Source: Phenylobacterium sp. CCH9-H3
GTDB lineage: Bacteria; Pseudomonadota; Alphaproteobacteria; Caulobacterales; Caulobacteraceae
NCBI RefSeq assembly: GCF_001557235.1
Contig: NZ_LSJI01000266.1
Coordinates: 10,163-74,162, forward strand
Length of the DNA stretch: 64,000 bases
Direction: 5' to 3'
Made by a program: the position numbers and the translations under genes. Position 1 is the first letter of the stretch. Every line of letters begins with the position of its first letter. Below are positions 33,790-42,006 of the stretch, piece after piece. The notes under the pieces are model-generated. The model saw nothing but the letters and a program-made list of their open reading frames with translations. It was not told where the DNA came from and did no database searches.

Positions 33790-34425
33790 GTGACACGCGG
33801 TCGGTTCATCAGCTTCGAGGGCGGCGAGGGCGCCGGCAAGTCCACCCAGGTGCAGCGCCTCGCCGCGCGGCTTAGGCATGGCGGCCGGGAGGTCGTGACC
33901 ACCCGAGAGCCGGGCGGTTCGCCCGGCGCCGAGAGCATCCGCGACATCGTGCTCCGCGGCGAGGCCGACCGCTGGAGCCCGACGACCGAGACCCTTCTGA
34001 TGTATGCCGCCCGCCGCGACCATATCGAGCGGGTGATCCGGCCGGCGCTGGCCCGGGACGCCTGGGTGATCTGCGACCGGTTCGCCGATTCCACGCGCGC
34101 CTACCAGGGCGCGGCTGGTGGCGTGGACCCGCGGTTCATCACGGCGCTGGAGACCTTCATCCTGGAGGACACGCGGCCCGACCTGACCCTGGTGTTCGAC
34201 CTGCCCGCCGAGGTCGGGCTGGAGCGCGCCCATGCCCGGGCCGGGGCCGAGATGCGGTTCGAGTCCAAGGGCATGGCCTTTCACCAGCGCCTGCGTGACG
34301 GCTTCCGCGCCATCGCCGCGTCCGAGCCCGAACGGTGCGCCCTGATCGACGCTACGGGCTCGATCGAGGAGGTCGAGGCCGCGGTCTGGGCCGCGGTCGA
34401 GGCCAGGCTGGCGGTCCATGGCTGA
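33790..34425 (+). CDS. tmk: Thymidylate kinase
   Basis: A 211-residue dTMP kinase. P-loop FEGGEGAGKST (9-19), the TREPGGSPGAE substrate motif, CDRFADSTRAYQG and a LID region around ARAGAEMRFE are present. GTG start; the stop overlaps holB by 8 bp. First of a tight operon with holB, tatD and downstream genes. Confidence 0.95.
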   Translation: MTRGRFISFEGGEGAGKSTQVQRLAARLRHGGREVVTTREPGGSPGAESIRDIVLRGEADRWSPTTETLLMYAARRDHIERVIRPALARDAWVICDRFADSTRAYQGAAGGVDPRFITALETFILEDTRPDLTLVFDLPAEVGLERAHARAGAEMRFESKGMAFHQRLRDGFRAIAASEPERCALIDATGSIEEVEAAVWAAVEARLAVHG

Positions 34426-35419
34426 CCTCGAGGTTCCGCATCCGCGCGACATTCACCAGCTGCAGGGCCAGGAGGCCGCCGAAGCCGCCTTCGAGGCGGC
34501 CCGCGCGCGCGCGCGTCTTCACCATGCCTGGCTGCTGACCGGCCCGGAGGGCGTCGGCAAGGCGACCTTCGCCTACCGCGCCGCCCGCCGCCTGCTGGGC
34601 GCTCCGGCCTATCCCGCCAACGGCCTGCTGGGCGCGGACCCCGAGCATCCCGTGGCCCGTCAGGTGAGCGCCCGCAGCCATCCCGACCTCCTGGTGCTGG
34701 AGCGCGAGGGGCCCGATGGCAAGGCGCGCAAGGTCATCCCGGTCGACGACGCGCGGCGGCTGGCCGAGTTCTTCTCGAAGTCCCCGGCCAGCGCGCCGCA
34801 TCGGGTGGCCATCGTCGATGCAGCCGACGATCTGAACGTCAACGCCGCCAACGCCATCCTGAAGACACTGGAGGAGCCGCCGCCCAGGGGTGTGCTCCTG
34901 ATGGTCTCGCATTCGCCGGGCCGCCTCCTGCCGACCATACGCTCCCGCTGCCGCCGGCTGGCGTTCCACGCCCTGGGCATCGAGGCGACAGCCGATTTCG
35001 TCAGCGCGCGCGCCGACGTGAACCCTGAGGAGGCGCTTCGCCTGGCGCACATGGCCGATGGGGCGCCGGGCCATGCGCTGTCCCTGGCCGCCGCCGGCGC
35101 CCTGGCCATGGACGACGCGGCCCGCGACCTACTGGCGGAGCTGCCACGCATCGACGAGACGCGCGCCCTGTCCCTCTCGGAGAAGTTCCGGGGCGGAGAG
35201 GGTTCGGCCCAGTTCGCCCTGCTGTTCGAACGCCTGGCCGACCGCGTCCACAAGCTGACCACCGACCGGGCTTCCCAGGGGATCGGGCGGCTTGATCGCT
35301 GGGCCCAGGCGTGGGAGACGCTCCAGCGCCTGCCGCGCGAGGTCGAGGCCCTGAACCTCGACCGCGCCGACGCCCTGTTCACCGCGCTGACGGAGCTCCG
35401 CCAGGCCGCCCAGGCCTGA
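34418..35419 (+). CDS. holB: DNA polymerase III delta' subunit
   Basis: A 333-residue clamp-loader subunit. P-loop-like GPEGVGKATF, the sensor region KVIPVDDARRLAEFF, and ILKTLEEPPPRGVLLMVSHSPGRLLPTIRSRC with the conserved SRC motif. The AAA+ fold and C-terminal collar are complete. Overlapping with tmk is the usual gene order. Confidence 0.92.
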   Translation: MADLEVPHPRDIHQLQGQEAAEAAFEAARARARLHHAWLLTGPEGVGKATFAYRAARRLLGAPAYPANGLLGADPEHPVARQVSARSHPDLLVLEREGPDGKARKVIPVDDARRLAEFFSKSPASAPHRVAIVDAADDLNVNAANAILKTLEEPPPRGVLLMVSHSPGRLLPTIRSRCRRLAFHALGIEATADFVSARADVNPEEALRLAHMADGAPGHALSLAAAGALAMDDAARDLLAELPRIDETRALSLSEKFRGGEGSAQFALLFERLADRVHKLTTDRASQGIGRLDRWAQAWETLQRLPREVEALNLDRADALFTALTELRQAAQA

Positions 35420-35427
35420 AGCCGCCC

Positions 35428-36204
35428 ATGCTGATCGACAGCCACGTCAACCTACACGCCCCGCAATTCGACGAGGATCGGGACGCCGTCATCGACCGCG
35501 CCCGCGCCGCCGGGGTGCGGCTGATGGTCAACATATGCGACCGCGTGTCGAATTTCCCGGCCGTCCGCGCCCTGGCCGATCAGCCGGACATCTGGTGCAC
35601 GGTGGGCACCCACCCGCACGAGGCCAAGGAAGACCCCGAGCTCGCGACGGCCCGCCTCGTCGAGCTCGCGGCGGACCCGCGGGTGGTCGGGATCGGCGAG
35701 TGCGGGCTCGACTTCCACTACGACCTCAGCCCCCGCGACATCCAGGCCAAGGTGTTCCGCGCGCATGTGGCGGCGGCGCGCCAGACGGGGTTGCCGCTGG
35801 TGGTGCACACCCGCGAGGCCGACCAGGTGATGGGGGAGATCCTGGAGGAGGAATACGCCGCCGGCCCCTTCCGCCTCCTCATGCACTGCTACACCTCGGG
35901 CGCGGAGCTGGCGCGCCGCGCCGCGGCCCTGGGCGCCTGGTTCTCGGTCTCGGGCATCGCGACCTTCAAGGCCGCCGAGGACGTCCGCGCTGTGATCCGG
36001 GACATGCCCGCCCAACGGATCATCGTCGAGACGGATTGCCCCTACCTGGCGCCGGTCCCGCACCGGGGGCGCCGCAACGAGCCGGCCTATATCCCGCACG
36101 TGCTGGCCAAGCTGGCGGAGGTGCGGGGCTGGAGCCTTGACGAGGCCGAGCAGCGGACGACGGACGCCTTCTTCGACCTGTTCGACCGGATCCCGCGACC
36201 ATGA
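35428..36204 (+). CDS. TatD-family metallo-hydrolase
   Basis: A 258-residue TIM-barrel amidohydrolase of the TatD DNase group. Conserved metal ligands appear as Glu in GIGECGLDFHYD, His in VVHTREAD, His in LMHCYTS and Asp in VETDCPYLAPVPHRGRRNEP. The N-terminal HxH pair is altered: MLIDSHVNLH has His6 but Asn8 (codon 35449-35451) instead of the second His. Asn may still bind metal, so activity is uncertain. It starts 8 bp after holB, and its stop overlaps the next gene by 4 bp. Confidence 0.88.
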   Translation: MLIDSHVNLHAPQFDEDRDAVIDRARAAGVRLMVNICDRVSNFPAVRALADQPDIWCTVGTHPHEAKEDPELATARLVELAADPRVVGIGECGLDFHYDLSPRDIQAKVFRAHVAAARQTGLPLVVHTREADQVMGEILEEEYAAGPFRLLMHCYTSGAELARRAAALGAWFSVSGIATFKAAEDVRAVIRDMPAQRIIVETDCPYLAPVPHRGRRNEPAYIPHVLAKLAEVRGWSLDEAEQRTTDAFFDLFDRIPRP

Positions 36205-37019
36205 GCGGGACGCTGGAGATCACGATCCTGGGCTGCGGCTCGTCGGGCGGCGTGCCGCGGGCGGATGGCGACTGGGGGATCTGCGACCCGGCGGAGCCGA
36301 AGAACTTTCGCACGCGGTGCTCCATGCTCGTCCGGCGGCGGGGCGAGGGCGAGCAGACGACACTCTTCGTGGACACCTCGCCGGAGTTCCGCATCCAGAG
36401 CGCCCGCGCCAGCGTGAAGCGCTGCGACGCAGTGCTGCTGACCCACGACCATGCCGACCAGGTGCATGGCCTCGACGATATCCGCGCCTTCTACCTGCGC
36501 CAGCAGGCGCGAATCCCCTGCTGGATGGACGCGGCCACCGAGGCCACCATGATGCGGCGGTTCGGCTACATCTTCGAGGGCGAGGGCGGCTATCCCGCGA
36601 TTTGCGACCGCCGCCTGATCCCGTCCCACGGCGTGCCCTGGGAGGTCGACGGGCCGTCGGGCGCCATCCCGGTCGTCACCTTCGACCAGGACCATGGCGG
36701 TGTGAGGTCTGTCGGCTATCGCTTTGGCGATATTGCCTATTCCAGCGATGTGGTCGGGTTGGACGAGACCGCGTTCGAGGCCCTGGCCGGCCTGGATGTC
36801 TGGGTCGTCGACGCCCTGCGCCGCCGGCCCCACCCCACCCATGCGCACCTGGACCTGGCGCTGGAGTGGATCGCGCGGGTCAAGCCAAGGCGCGCGATCC
36901 TGACCAACATGCACATCGATATGGATTTCCAGCGGCTGCGCGCGGAGCTGCCCGATGGCGTCGAGCCGGCCTACGACGGCATGGTCTTCGAACACGAATT
37001 GAAGGCTATATCGATTTGA
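36201..37019 (+). CDS. MBL-fold hydrolase, PhnP-like
   Basis: A 272-residue metallo-beta-lactamase-fold phosphodiesterase. It has GCGSSGGVPR near the start, the metal motif THDHADQVHGLDDIR, a late DQDHGG and DVWVVDALRRRPHPTHAHLD. It resembles PhnP and related cyclic-phosphate phosphodiesterases. Located between tatD and a formyltransferase; no phosphonate genes nearby, so the substrate is open. Confidence 0.85.
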   Translation: MSGTLEITILGCGSSGGVPRADGDWGICDPAEPKNFRTRCSMLVRRRGEGEQTTLFVDTSPEFRIQSARASVKRCDAVLLTHDHADQVHGLDDIRAFYLRQQARIPCWMDAATEATMMRRFGYIFEGEGGYPAICDRRLIPSHGVPWEVDGPSGAIPVVTFDQDHGGVRSVGYRFGDIAYSSDVVGLDETAFEALAGLDVWVVDALRRRPHPTHAHLDLALEWIARVKPRRAILTNMHIDMDFQRLRAELPDGVEPAYDGMVFEHELKAISI

Positions 37020-37624
37020 ATTCCCCGCTGAAACTTGGATTTCTGGCGTCGGGGAACGGATCCAGCGCCGAAGCGGTCGTCGACGCCATCGCAGCTGGCG
37101 AACTGGCCGCCGAACCCCGCCTGCTGGTCAGCAACAAGAAGGGCGCGCCGGCCCTCGAGTGGGCGCAGGCGCGCGGGGTGCCGGTGCTGGCAATCCCGAC
37201 TCTGGCGGATCCCGACGCCGCCGATGCGGCGCTCGCCCAGGCGATGACGGCCCGTGGGGTCGAGCTGATCGTGATGTCGGGATACCTGCGCCGCCTGGGC
37301 CCGAAGACGCTGGCACGGTACGCGGGCCGGATCCTCAATATCCACCCCGGACCGCTGCCCCGTTTCGGGGGCGAAGGCATGTACGGCGCGCGGGTGCACG
37401 CGGCGGTGATCGCGTCGGGTGTGCCGCAGAGCGCCATTGTGATCCACGCCGTGGACGAGGTGTATGACCACGGGCCGGAACTTGCCCGCCGGTCCGTGCC
37501 CATCGTGACCGGCGACACGCCGGACAGCCTGGAGGCGCGCGTGAAGGCGCTGGAACCCCGGTTCTTCGTGGAGACGCTGCAGGAGATCGCCGCGGGGCGG
37601 CTGGAGCTTCCCCATGCCGGTTGA
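37016..37624 (+). CDS. PurN-like formyltransferase
   Basis: A 202-residue formyltransferase-fold protein close to glycinamide ribonucleotide transformylase. The phosphate loop is FLASGNGSSAEAVVDA, and the catalytic Asn and His lie in GRILNIHPGPLPRF. An Asp in DEVYDHGPELA matches the third active-site residue. It is divergent enough that it might not be the main PurN. The only start is TTG, overlapping the MBL-hydrolase stop by 4 bp. Confidence 0.72.
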   Translation: MNSPLKLGFLASGNGSSAEAVVDAIAAGELAAEPRLLVSNKKGAPALEWAQARGVPVLAIPTLADPDAADAALAQAMTARGVELIVMSGYLRRLGPKTLARYAGRILNIHPGPLPRFGGEGMYGARVHAAVIASGVPQSAIVIHAVDEVYDHGPELARRSVPIVTGDTPDSLEARVKALEPRFFVETLQEIAAGRLELPHAG

Positions 37625-37997
37625 ACGCCGCGCCGTCCTTGCAGGCGCCGCCGCCCTGGCGGCCACGGGCTCTGGCGCCAACGCGGGAGGCGGCGAGATG
37701 TACGGTTTGATCGGCAAGATGCTGGCCCAGCCGGGGCGGCGGGCCGAATTGATCCGGCACATGGTGGGCGGCGTCGACGCCATGCCGGGCTGCCTCAGCT
37801 ATGTGGTGGCGCTGGATCCGACGAACCCCGACGCCATCTGGATCACGGAAGTCTGGGACAGCCAGGCCAGTCACCAGGCCTCCCTGAAGCTACCCGCGGT
37901 GCAGGCCATGATCGCCTTGGCGCGCCCCCTGATCGCCGGCTTCGGCGAGCGCTTCGAGACCCAGCCCGTCGGCGGCTTCGGGCTAAGCAAGCCCTAG
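37614..37997 (+). CDS. Exported antibiotic-biosynthesis-monooxygenase (ABM/YgiN) domain protein
   Basis: A 127-residue protein with an N-terminal twin-Arg-like leader (ERRAVLAGAAALAATGSGANA). The ABM ferredoxin-like domain follows: MYGLIGKMLAQPGRRAELI, MPGCLSYVVALDP, WITEVWDSQASHQASLKLPAVQAM. Such dimers act as cofactor-free quinol or heme oxygenases. It overlaps the PurN-like gene by 11 bp. The island motif begins right after its stop. Confidence 0.78.
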   Translation: MPVERRAVLAGAAALAATGSGANAGGGEMYGLIGKMLAQPGRRAELIRHMVGGVDAMPGCLSYVVALDPTNPDAIWITEVWDSQASHQASLKLPAVQAMIALARPLIAGFGERFETQPVGGFGLSKP

Positions 37998-37999
37998 TT

Positions 38000-38015
38000 A
38001 CTTGCAATACGATAC
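38000..38015 (+). promoter_or_regulatory. Island motif copy 1 (CoA ligase promoter)
   Basis: ACTTGCAATACGATAC, 45 bp before the start of the CoA ligase gene. It differs from the best copy by an inverted AT pair. Downstream, CTC and TATGCG are also shared with copy 4. See the findings for the alignment. Confidence 0.6.
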
Positions 38016-38059
38016 TCACTATGCGAGCTCTGGCCCGGTCGAGAGGCAGGAGGTGAGCC

Positions 38060-39748
38060 GTGCGTCCCAGTCCGCCGGAGCGGGTTGCCGAGTACCGCCG
38101 CAGGGGTTGGTGGCGCGGCCAGACGGTCGATGACCTGTTTCGTGTGGCGGTCGCCGCTCGGCCGGATGACGAGGCCCTGGCCGACGCGCCCAATCGCGAG
38201 GCCCTAGTCGGCTCGGCGCCGCAGCGGCTGACCTGGACCGAGGCGGACGCCCGCGTCGACGCCCTGGCCCACGCCTTCGCCGCTCTCGGCGTCCGCCGCG
38301 GCGACGTGGTGGCCATGCAGCTTCCGAACCTGGTGGAAGGCGTCCTGGCGTTCCTGGCCTGCGCCCGGATGGGCGCGATCCTGAGCCCGGTGGCGGTGGC
38401 CTACCGCGCCCATGAGCTGCGCCAGATCCTGCCGGTCGTGCAACCGCGCCTCTACCTCACCCTCGGCGCGTTCCACGGCTGCGACCACGCGGCCATGCTG
38501 GTCGAGCTGAAGCGGGAAGGGGTGACGGACGCCGAGGTGGTGAGCCTGGACGCCGAAGCGCCCGCGGGCGGCCATGTGCTGGCCGAGCGCCTCGCGGCCG
38601 CGCCGCCGACGCCCTACGCTACGCCGGCCGATCTCGACGCCGCCGAGGCGCTGACCATCTGCTGGACGTCGGGCACGGAGGCCATGCCCAAGGGCGTGCC
38701 GCGCCACCACGACCACTGGGTGGTCAACGGCGAGGCGCTGGTGGAAGCCGCAGGCCTGCATCCGGGCGACACGGTGCTGAACCCGTTCCCGCTGATCAAC
38801 ATCGCCGCGATCGGCGGCATGGTGATGACCTGGCTCGTTTGCCAGGGCCGCCTCGTCCAGCACCATCCCTTCGACCTGGGCGTCTTCCTGCGCCAGATGC
38901 AGGCGGAGAAAGTGGCTTACACCGTGGCGCCGCCGGCGGTCCTCAACATGCTGCTCCAGAACGAGGCGCTGCTGGCCGAGGCTGACCTCTCCAACCTGCG
39001 TTGCCTGGGCTCGGGGTCCGCCCCCCTGGCGCCATGGATGGTGAAGGGTTGGCAGGAGCGGCACGGCGTGACGGTGATGAACGTGTTCGGCTCCAACGAA
39101 GGCGCCTCGCTGTTCTCGACGGGCGAGGCCATCCCGGATCCGGAGCAGCGGGCGCGATTCTTTCCCCGGTTCGGGGCGGACGGCGTGGACTGGCCCGCCG
39201 CCTTCCCGGCCAAGATCCGAACCCGGCTCGTCGATCTCGCGACGGGCGCGGACATCACCGAACCCGGCCGGGAAGGGGAGCTGCGGATCGCCGGCGCCAT
39301 GACTTTCGACGGCTATTTCCAGGCGCCGGACCTGACCCGTTCGGCCTTCGACGAACAGGGCTTCTTCCGGACCGGCGACCTGTTCGAGATCGCGCCGGAA
39401 GCGGGCGGCCGCTGCTACCGCTTCGTCGGTCGCTGCAAGGAGATCATCATCCGCGGCGGCCAGAACATCTCGCCCGCCGAGCTGGATGTCCTGATCGAGA
39501 GCCACCCCAAGGTGCGGGAAGGCGCCTGCGCCGCCTATCCCGACGAGCGGCTGGGCGAGCGCGTCTGCGCCGTGGTGGCGGTGAAGCCGGGCGAGAGCCT
39601 GACCCTCGACGAGCTGAACGACCATCTTCGCGCCCACGAGATCGCGACCTACAAGCTGCCGGAGAAGCTGCGCATCGTCGAAGCCCTGCCGCGCAACCCG
39701 CTGAACAAGGTCCTGCGCCGGGAGCTGGCGCCGGTCGCGGCCACCTGA
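38060..39748 (+). CDS. Acyl/aryl-CoA ligase (AMP-binding)
   Basis: A 562-residue ANL-superfamily ligase that would adenylate a carboxylic acid and transfer it to CoA. The P-loop is TICWTSGTEAMPKGVPRHH (about 201-219), A5 is MNVFGSNEG, A7 FRTGDLFE, A8 RCKEIIIRGGQNISPAE, and the A10 lysine sits in NPLNKVLRREL. GTG start after a near-perfect AGGAGGTGA. First transcription unit of the catabolic island. Substrate unknown; fatty, terpenoid or aromatic acids are all possible. Confidence 0.85.
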   Translation: MRPSPPERVAEYRRRGWWRGQTVDDLFRVAVAARPDDEALADAPNREALVGSAPQRLTWTEADARVDALAHAFAALGVRRGDVVAMQLPNLVEGVLAFLACARMGAILSPVAVAYRAHELRQILPVVQPRLYLTLGAFHGCDHAAMLVELKREGVTDAEVVSLDAEAPAGGHVLAERLAAAPPTPYATPADLDAAEALTICWTSGTEAMPKGVPRHHDHWVVNGEALVEAAGLHPGDTVLNPFPLINIAAIGGMVMTWLVCQGRLVQHHPFDLGVFLRQMQAEKVAYTVAPPAVLNMLLQNEALLAEADLSNLRCLGSGSAPLAPWMVKGWQERHGVTVMNVFGSNEGASLFSTGEAIPDPEQRARFFPRFGADGVDWPAAFPAKIRTRLVDLATGADITEPGREGELRIAGAMTFDGYFQAPDLTRSAFDEQGFFRTGDLFEIAPEAGGRCYRFVGRCKEIIIRGGQNISPAELDVLIESHPKVREGACAAYPDERLGERVCAVVAVKPGESLTLDELNDHLRAHEIATYKLPEKLRIVEALPRNPLNKVLRRELAPVAAT

Positions 39749-39795
39749 CCTTCCGGGAGCACCCTGCCGGATCAAGGACTTGCCGGCCGAAAGCG

Positions 39796-39811
39796 ACTTG
39801 CATAGTCGCAC
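39796..39811 (+). promoter_or_regulatory. Island motif copy 2 (upstream of HxlR regulator 1)
   Basis: ACTTGCATAGTCGCAC has the exact ACTTGCATA core. It is embedded in a small palindrome GCGAC-ttgcata-GTCGC, 30 bp before the regulator ATG, consistent with autoregulation. Confidence 0.5.
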
Positions 39812-39832
39812 CCGTTCCGCGACCTTTGTGAA

Positions 39833-39848
39833 CGACGGTTATGAAAGC
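39833..39848 (-). promoter_or_regulatory. Degenerate island motif copy 3 over the regulator start codon
   Basis: On the minus strand GCTTTCATAACCGTCG matches the CTTTCATAAC form of copy 4. It spans the ATG of HxlR regulator 1. Binding here would block translation initiation or transcription; weak match. Confidence 0.3.
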
Positions 39849-40806
39849 GCGCAACGGAACGATGGGCCCGCCCAAATTCATTCGCACCTGCTCGATCTGG
39901 CGGGCGCTCGAGGTCGTGGGCGACACCTCGATCCTGCTGATCCTCGAGGCGAGCTGGATCGGCGCCCGCCGCTTCGACGAGTTCCGCACGCGAACGGGCC
40001 TGCTCCAGACCCTGCTCAGCGATCGGCTCAAGCGTCTGGTGGCCGCGAACGTCCTGGAAAAGGTGCTCTATAGCGAGGCTCCGCCCCGCTACGAGTACCG
40101 GATGACCGAGAAGGGCCGCGACCTCTACTGGCCGGCCCTGATGATGCTGCGCTGGGAGCGGCGTTGGACGCCCACGGCGGGGCGCCTGCAGCTGCGCCTG
40201 CGTCACAAGACGTGCGGCCATGTGTTCGAGCCGACGCCCACATGCCTGAAGTGCGGCGACGAGATCAGCGCCCGCGACGTCGACTGGGCGGAAGGCCCCG
40301 GGGTCGGCTGGATGGCCGCGCGCTACAGCCGCCGCCGGCAGCAGCGGCACGCCGCGACCGGCGCCCAGGGGTTGATGGTGGATGTGGCCCAGATCACCGG
40401 CGACCGCTGGGCCAGCCTGGTCCTGCGGTCCATCTTCACCGGCCTCCGGCGCTTCGACGAGATCCACCGCGATACGGCCATGGCCACGAACATCCTTTCC
40501 GAACGCCTCTCGTGGCTGGCGGCGCAGGGCGTGATCCGACCCCATGACCTCGGCGGGCGGCGCTTCGAATATCGGCTGACCGAAAAGGGCGTCGACTACT
40601 ATCCCGTCCTGCTGATGCTGTTGCGCTGGGGCGACAAGTACTACGTCTCGCCCGAGGGGCCGCCGCTGCTGCTGCGGCACAAGTCGGACGGCCACGACCT
40701 GGAGCCGGCGGTGACCTGCTCCTGCTGCGGCCAGCCGGTGGAGCCGCATGCTGTGGCCTATGAGGTGATCGAGGCGGAGAGCCCGAAGGCGCTCGAACCC
40801 GCCTGA
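39841..40806 (+). CDS. Tandem HxlR transcriptional regulator with CGH/CxxC modules (1)
   Basis: A 321-residue protein containing two winged-helix HxlR domains (about 18-112 and 182-272). Each has the family pattern: ALEVVGDTSILLIL...RRFDEF...LLSDRLKRL and AQITGDRWASLVL...RRFDEI...ILSERLSWL. A small module follows each: C125-G-H-x7-C135-x2-C138 after domain 1, and D283-G-H-x7-C293-x2-C296 after domain 2. They look like half zinc ribbons, the second lacking one Cys. Cys17 sits at the place of the redox Cys in simple HxlR proteins. Two DNA-binding domains in one chain suggest a bound pseudo-dimer. Likely regulator of the island. Confidence 0.82.
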   Translation: MKARNGTMGPPKFIRTCSIWRALEVVGDTSILLILEASWIGARRFDEFRTRTGLLQTLLSDRLKRLVAANVLEKVLYSEAPPRYEYRMTEKGRDLYWPALMMLRWERRWTPTAGRLQLRLRHKTCGHVFEPTPTCLKCGDEISARDVDWAEGPGVGWMAARYSRRRQQRHAATGAQGLMVDVAQITGDRWASLVLRSIFTGLRRFDEIHRDTAMATNILSERLSWLAAQGVIRPHDLGGRRFEYRLTEKGVDYYPVLLMLLRWGDKYYVSPEGPPLLLRHKSDGHDLEPAVTCSCCGQPVEPHAVAYEVIEAESPKALEPA

Positions 40807-40819
40807 CGTCCGCGCTGTC

Positions 40820-40835
40820 ACTTTCATAACGATAC
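40820..40835 (+). promoter_or_regulatory. Island motif copy 4 (reductase promoter)
   Basis: ACTTTCATAACGATAC, one mismatch from the best copy, 38 bp before the reductase ATG. TTTCAT is 17 bp upstream of TATGCG, so the motif may overlap a -35 box. Confidence 0.6.
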
Positions 40836-40872
40836 TCGATGCGCTATGCGTCGCGGGGGAGGACGCGCGCGC

Positions 40873-41934
40873 ATGACCTATCGGGTGATCCAGTGGGCGA
40901 CCGGCGCCATGGGCAAGGCCTGCCTGCGGGCGGTGATCGACCACCCGGCCATGCAGCTGGCGGGCCTCTACGTCTACGGCGACGACAAGGTCGGACGCGA
41001 CGCCGGCGACATCGCCCGCCGCGATCCGACCGGCGTGATCGCGACGCGGGACGTCGACGAGATCCTGGCCCTGGACGCTGACGTGGTGATCCATTGCGCG
41101 CGTCTGGCGCCGCCCTACGGCTCGCACGACGCCGAGATTATCCGGCTGTTGGCCTCGGGCAAGAACGTCATCAGCATCAACGGCTACAGCCGGCCGCAGC
41201 ACTGGCCGGCGGCGCGGCGCAAGGCTCTGGAGGCCGCCTGCGCGGAGGGCGGAACCAGCCTGATGGCGGCGGGCCTCAATCCAGGGTTCGCAGGCGAGCA
41301 GTTGGCCGTGGTCGCCAGCGGCGTCTGCCAGGCCATGGACCATGTGGAGGTGGTCGAGAGCGTCGACTGCCGGGCTGTACGCAATCCCGCCTACGTCTTC
41401 AGGATCCTGGGGTTCGGCTCGAATCCTGCGGCCGTCGACGCCAACGACGCGGCGTGGGGCCCCGCCAGTTCCCTGAACGGCATGTACGAGGAAGTGCTCG
41501 CCGCCATGGCAGAGCACCTGGGCATGGCCCTGGACGCCGTGCGGACCGACCATCGCGTCTACGGTGCGACGGAGGACCTGACCGTCGCAGCGGGGACGAT
41601 CCCGGCCGGGCGGATCGCGCATGTGAACTGGCGCTGGAATGGTATCGTCGGCGGCGAAGCGCGGCTCGCCATGTCGATCCACTGGTGGATGGAAGAGGCC
41701 CATCTCGACGAGCCCGATCCGCCCCTCTGGCGCGTTCGGATCAAGGGCCACCCGGGCGTCCGCCTGAGCCTGGACCTGGAGAAGCGGGAAGGGGATGCGA
41801 CCGCCACCTCAGCCGAGCAGATCGCCGTGGCCGGCGCGGTGATCAACGCCGTTCCCCGCGTCGTGGCGGCCCGGCCGGGACTCGTGACCCGTCCCCTCGC
41901 GACGCCCTTTTCCGGACAGCTCGCGGACGCTTGA
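40873..41934 (+). CDS. Dihydrodipicolinate-reductase-like NAD(P) oxidoreductase
   Basis: A 353-residue protein with an N-terminal Rossmann fold (RVIQWATGAMGKACLRAVI) and the DapB-like middle EILALDADVVIHCARL, GKNVISINGYSRP. The C-terminal half differs from DapB and resembles 2,4-diaminopentanoate dehydrogenase-like proteins. No lysine-pathway context; it belongs to the island by its motif copy. The actual substrate is unknown. ATG 27 bp into the frame is preferred because of the upstream GGGGGAGGA. Confidence 0.75.
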   Translation: MTYRVIQWATGAMGKACLRAVIDHPAMQLAGLYVYGDDKVGRDAGDIARRDPTGVIATRDVDEILALDADVVIHCARLAPPYGSHDAEIIRLLASGKNVISINGYSRPQHWPAARRKALEAACAEGGTSLMAAGLNPGFAGEQLAVVASGVCQAMDHVEVVESVDCRAVRNPAYVFRILGFGSNPAAVDANDAAWGPASSLNGMYEEVLAAMAEHLGMALDAVRTDHRVYGATEDLTVAAGTIPAGRIAHVNWRWNGIVGGEARLAMSIHWWMEEAHLDEPDPPLWRVRIKGHPGVRLSLDLEKREGDATATSAEQIAVAGAVINAVPRVVAARPGLVTRPLATPFSGQLADA

Positions 41935-41955
41935 TCGCATCTCGCGGCGCAAGTT

Positions 41956-41971
41956 ACTTGCATAACGATAC
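41956..41971 (+). promoter_or_regulatory. Island motif copy 5 (SDR-thiolase-ligase operon), reference copy
   Basis: ACTTGCATAACGATAC, the sequence I use as reference. It lies 35 bp before the SDR ATG, close to the reductase stop, so it drives the three-gene operon. Confidence 0.65.
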
Positions 41972-42006
41972 GTGGTGTGGATGATCCCGATGAGGAGGAG
42001 CGTGCG

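Noticed and set aside
40873-41934. Annotation as lysine-pathway dapB
   Set aside because: Only the Rossmann half is similar; the catalytic C-terminal domain and context do not fit.
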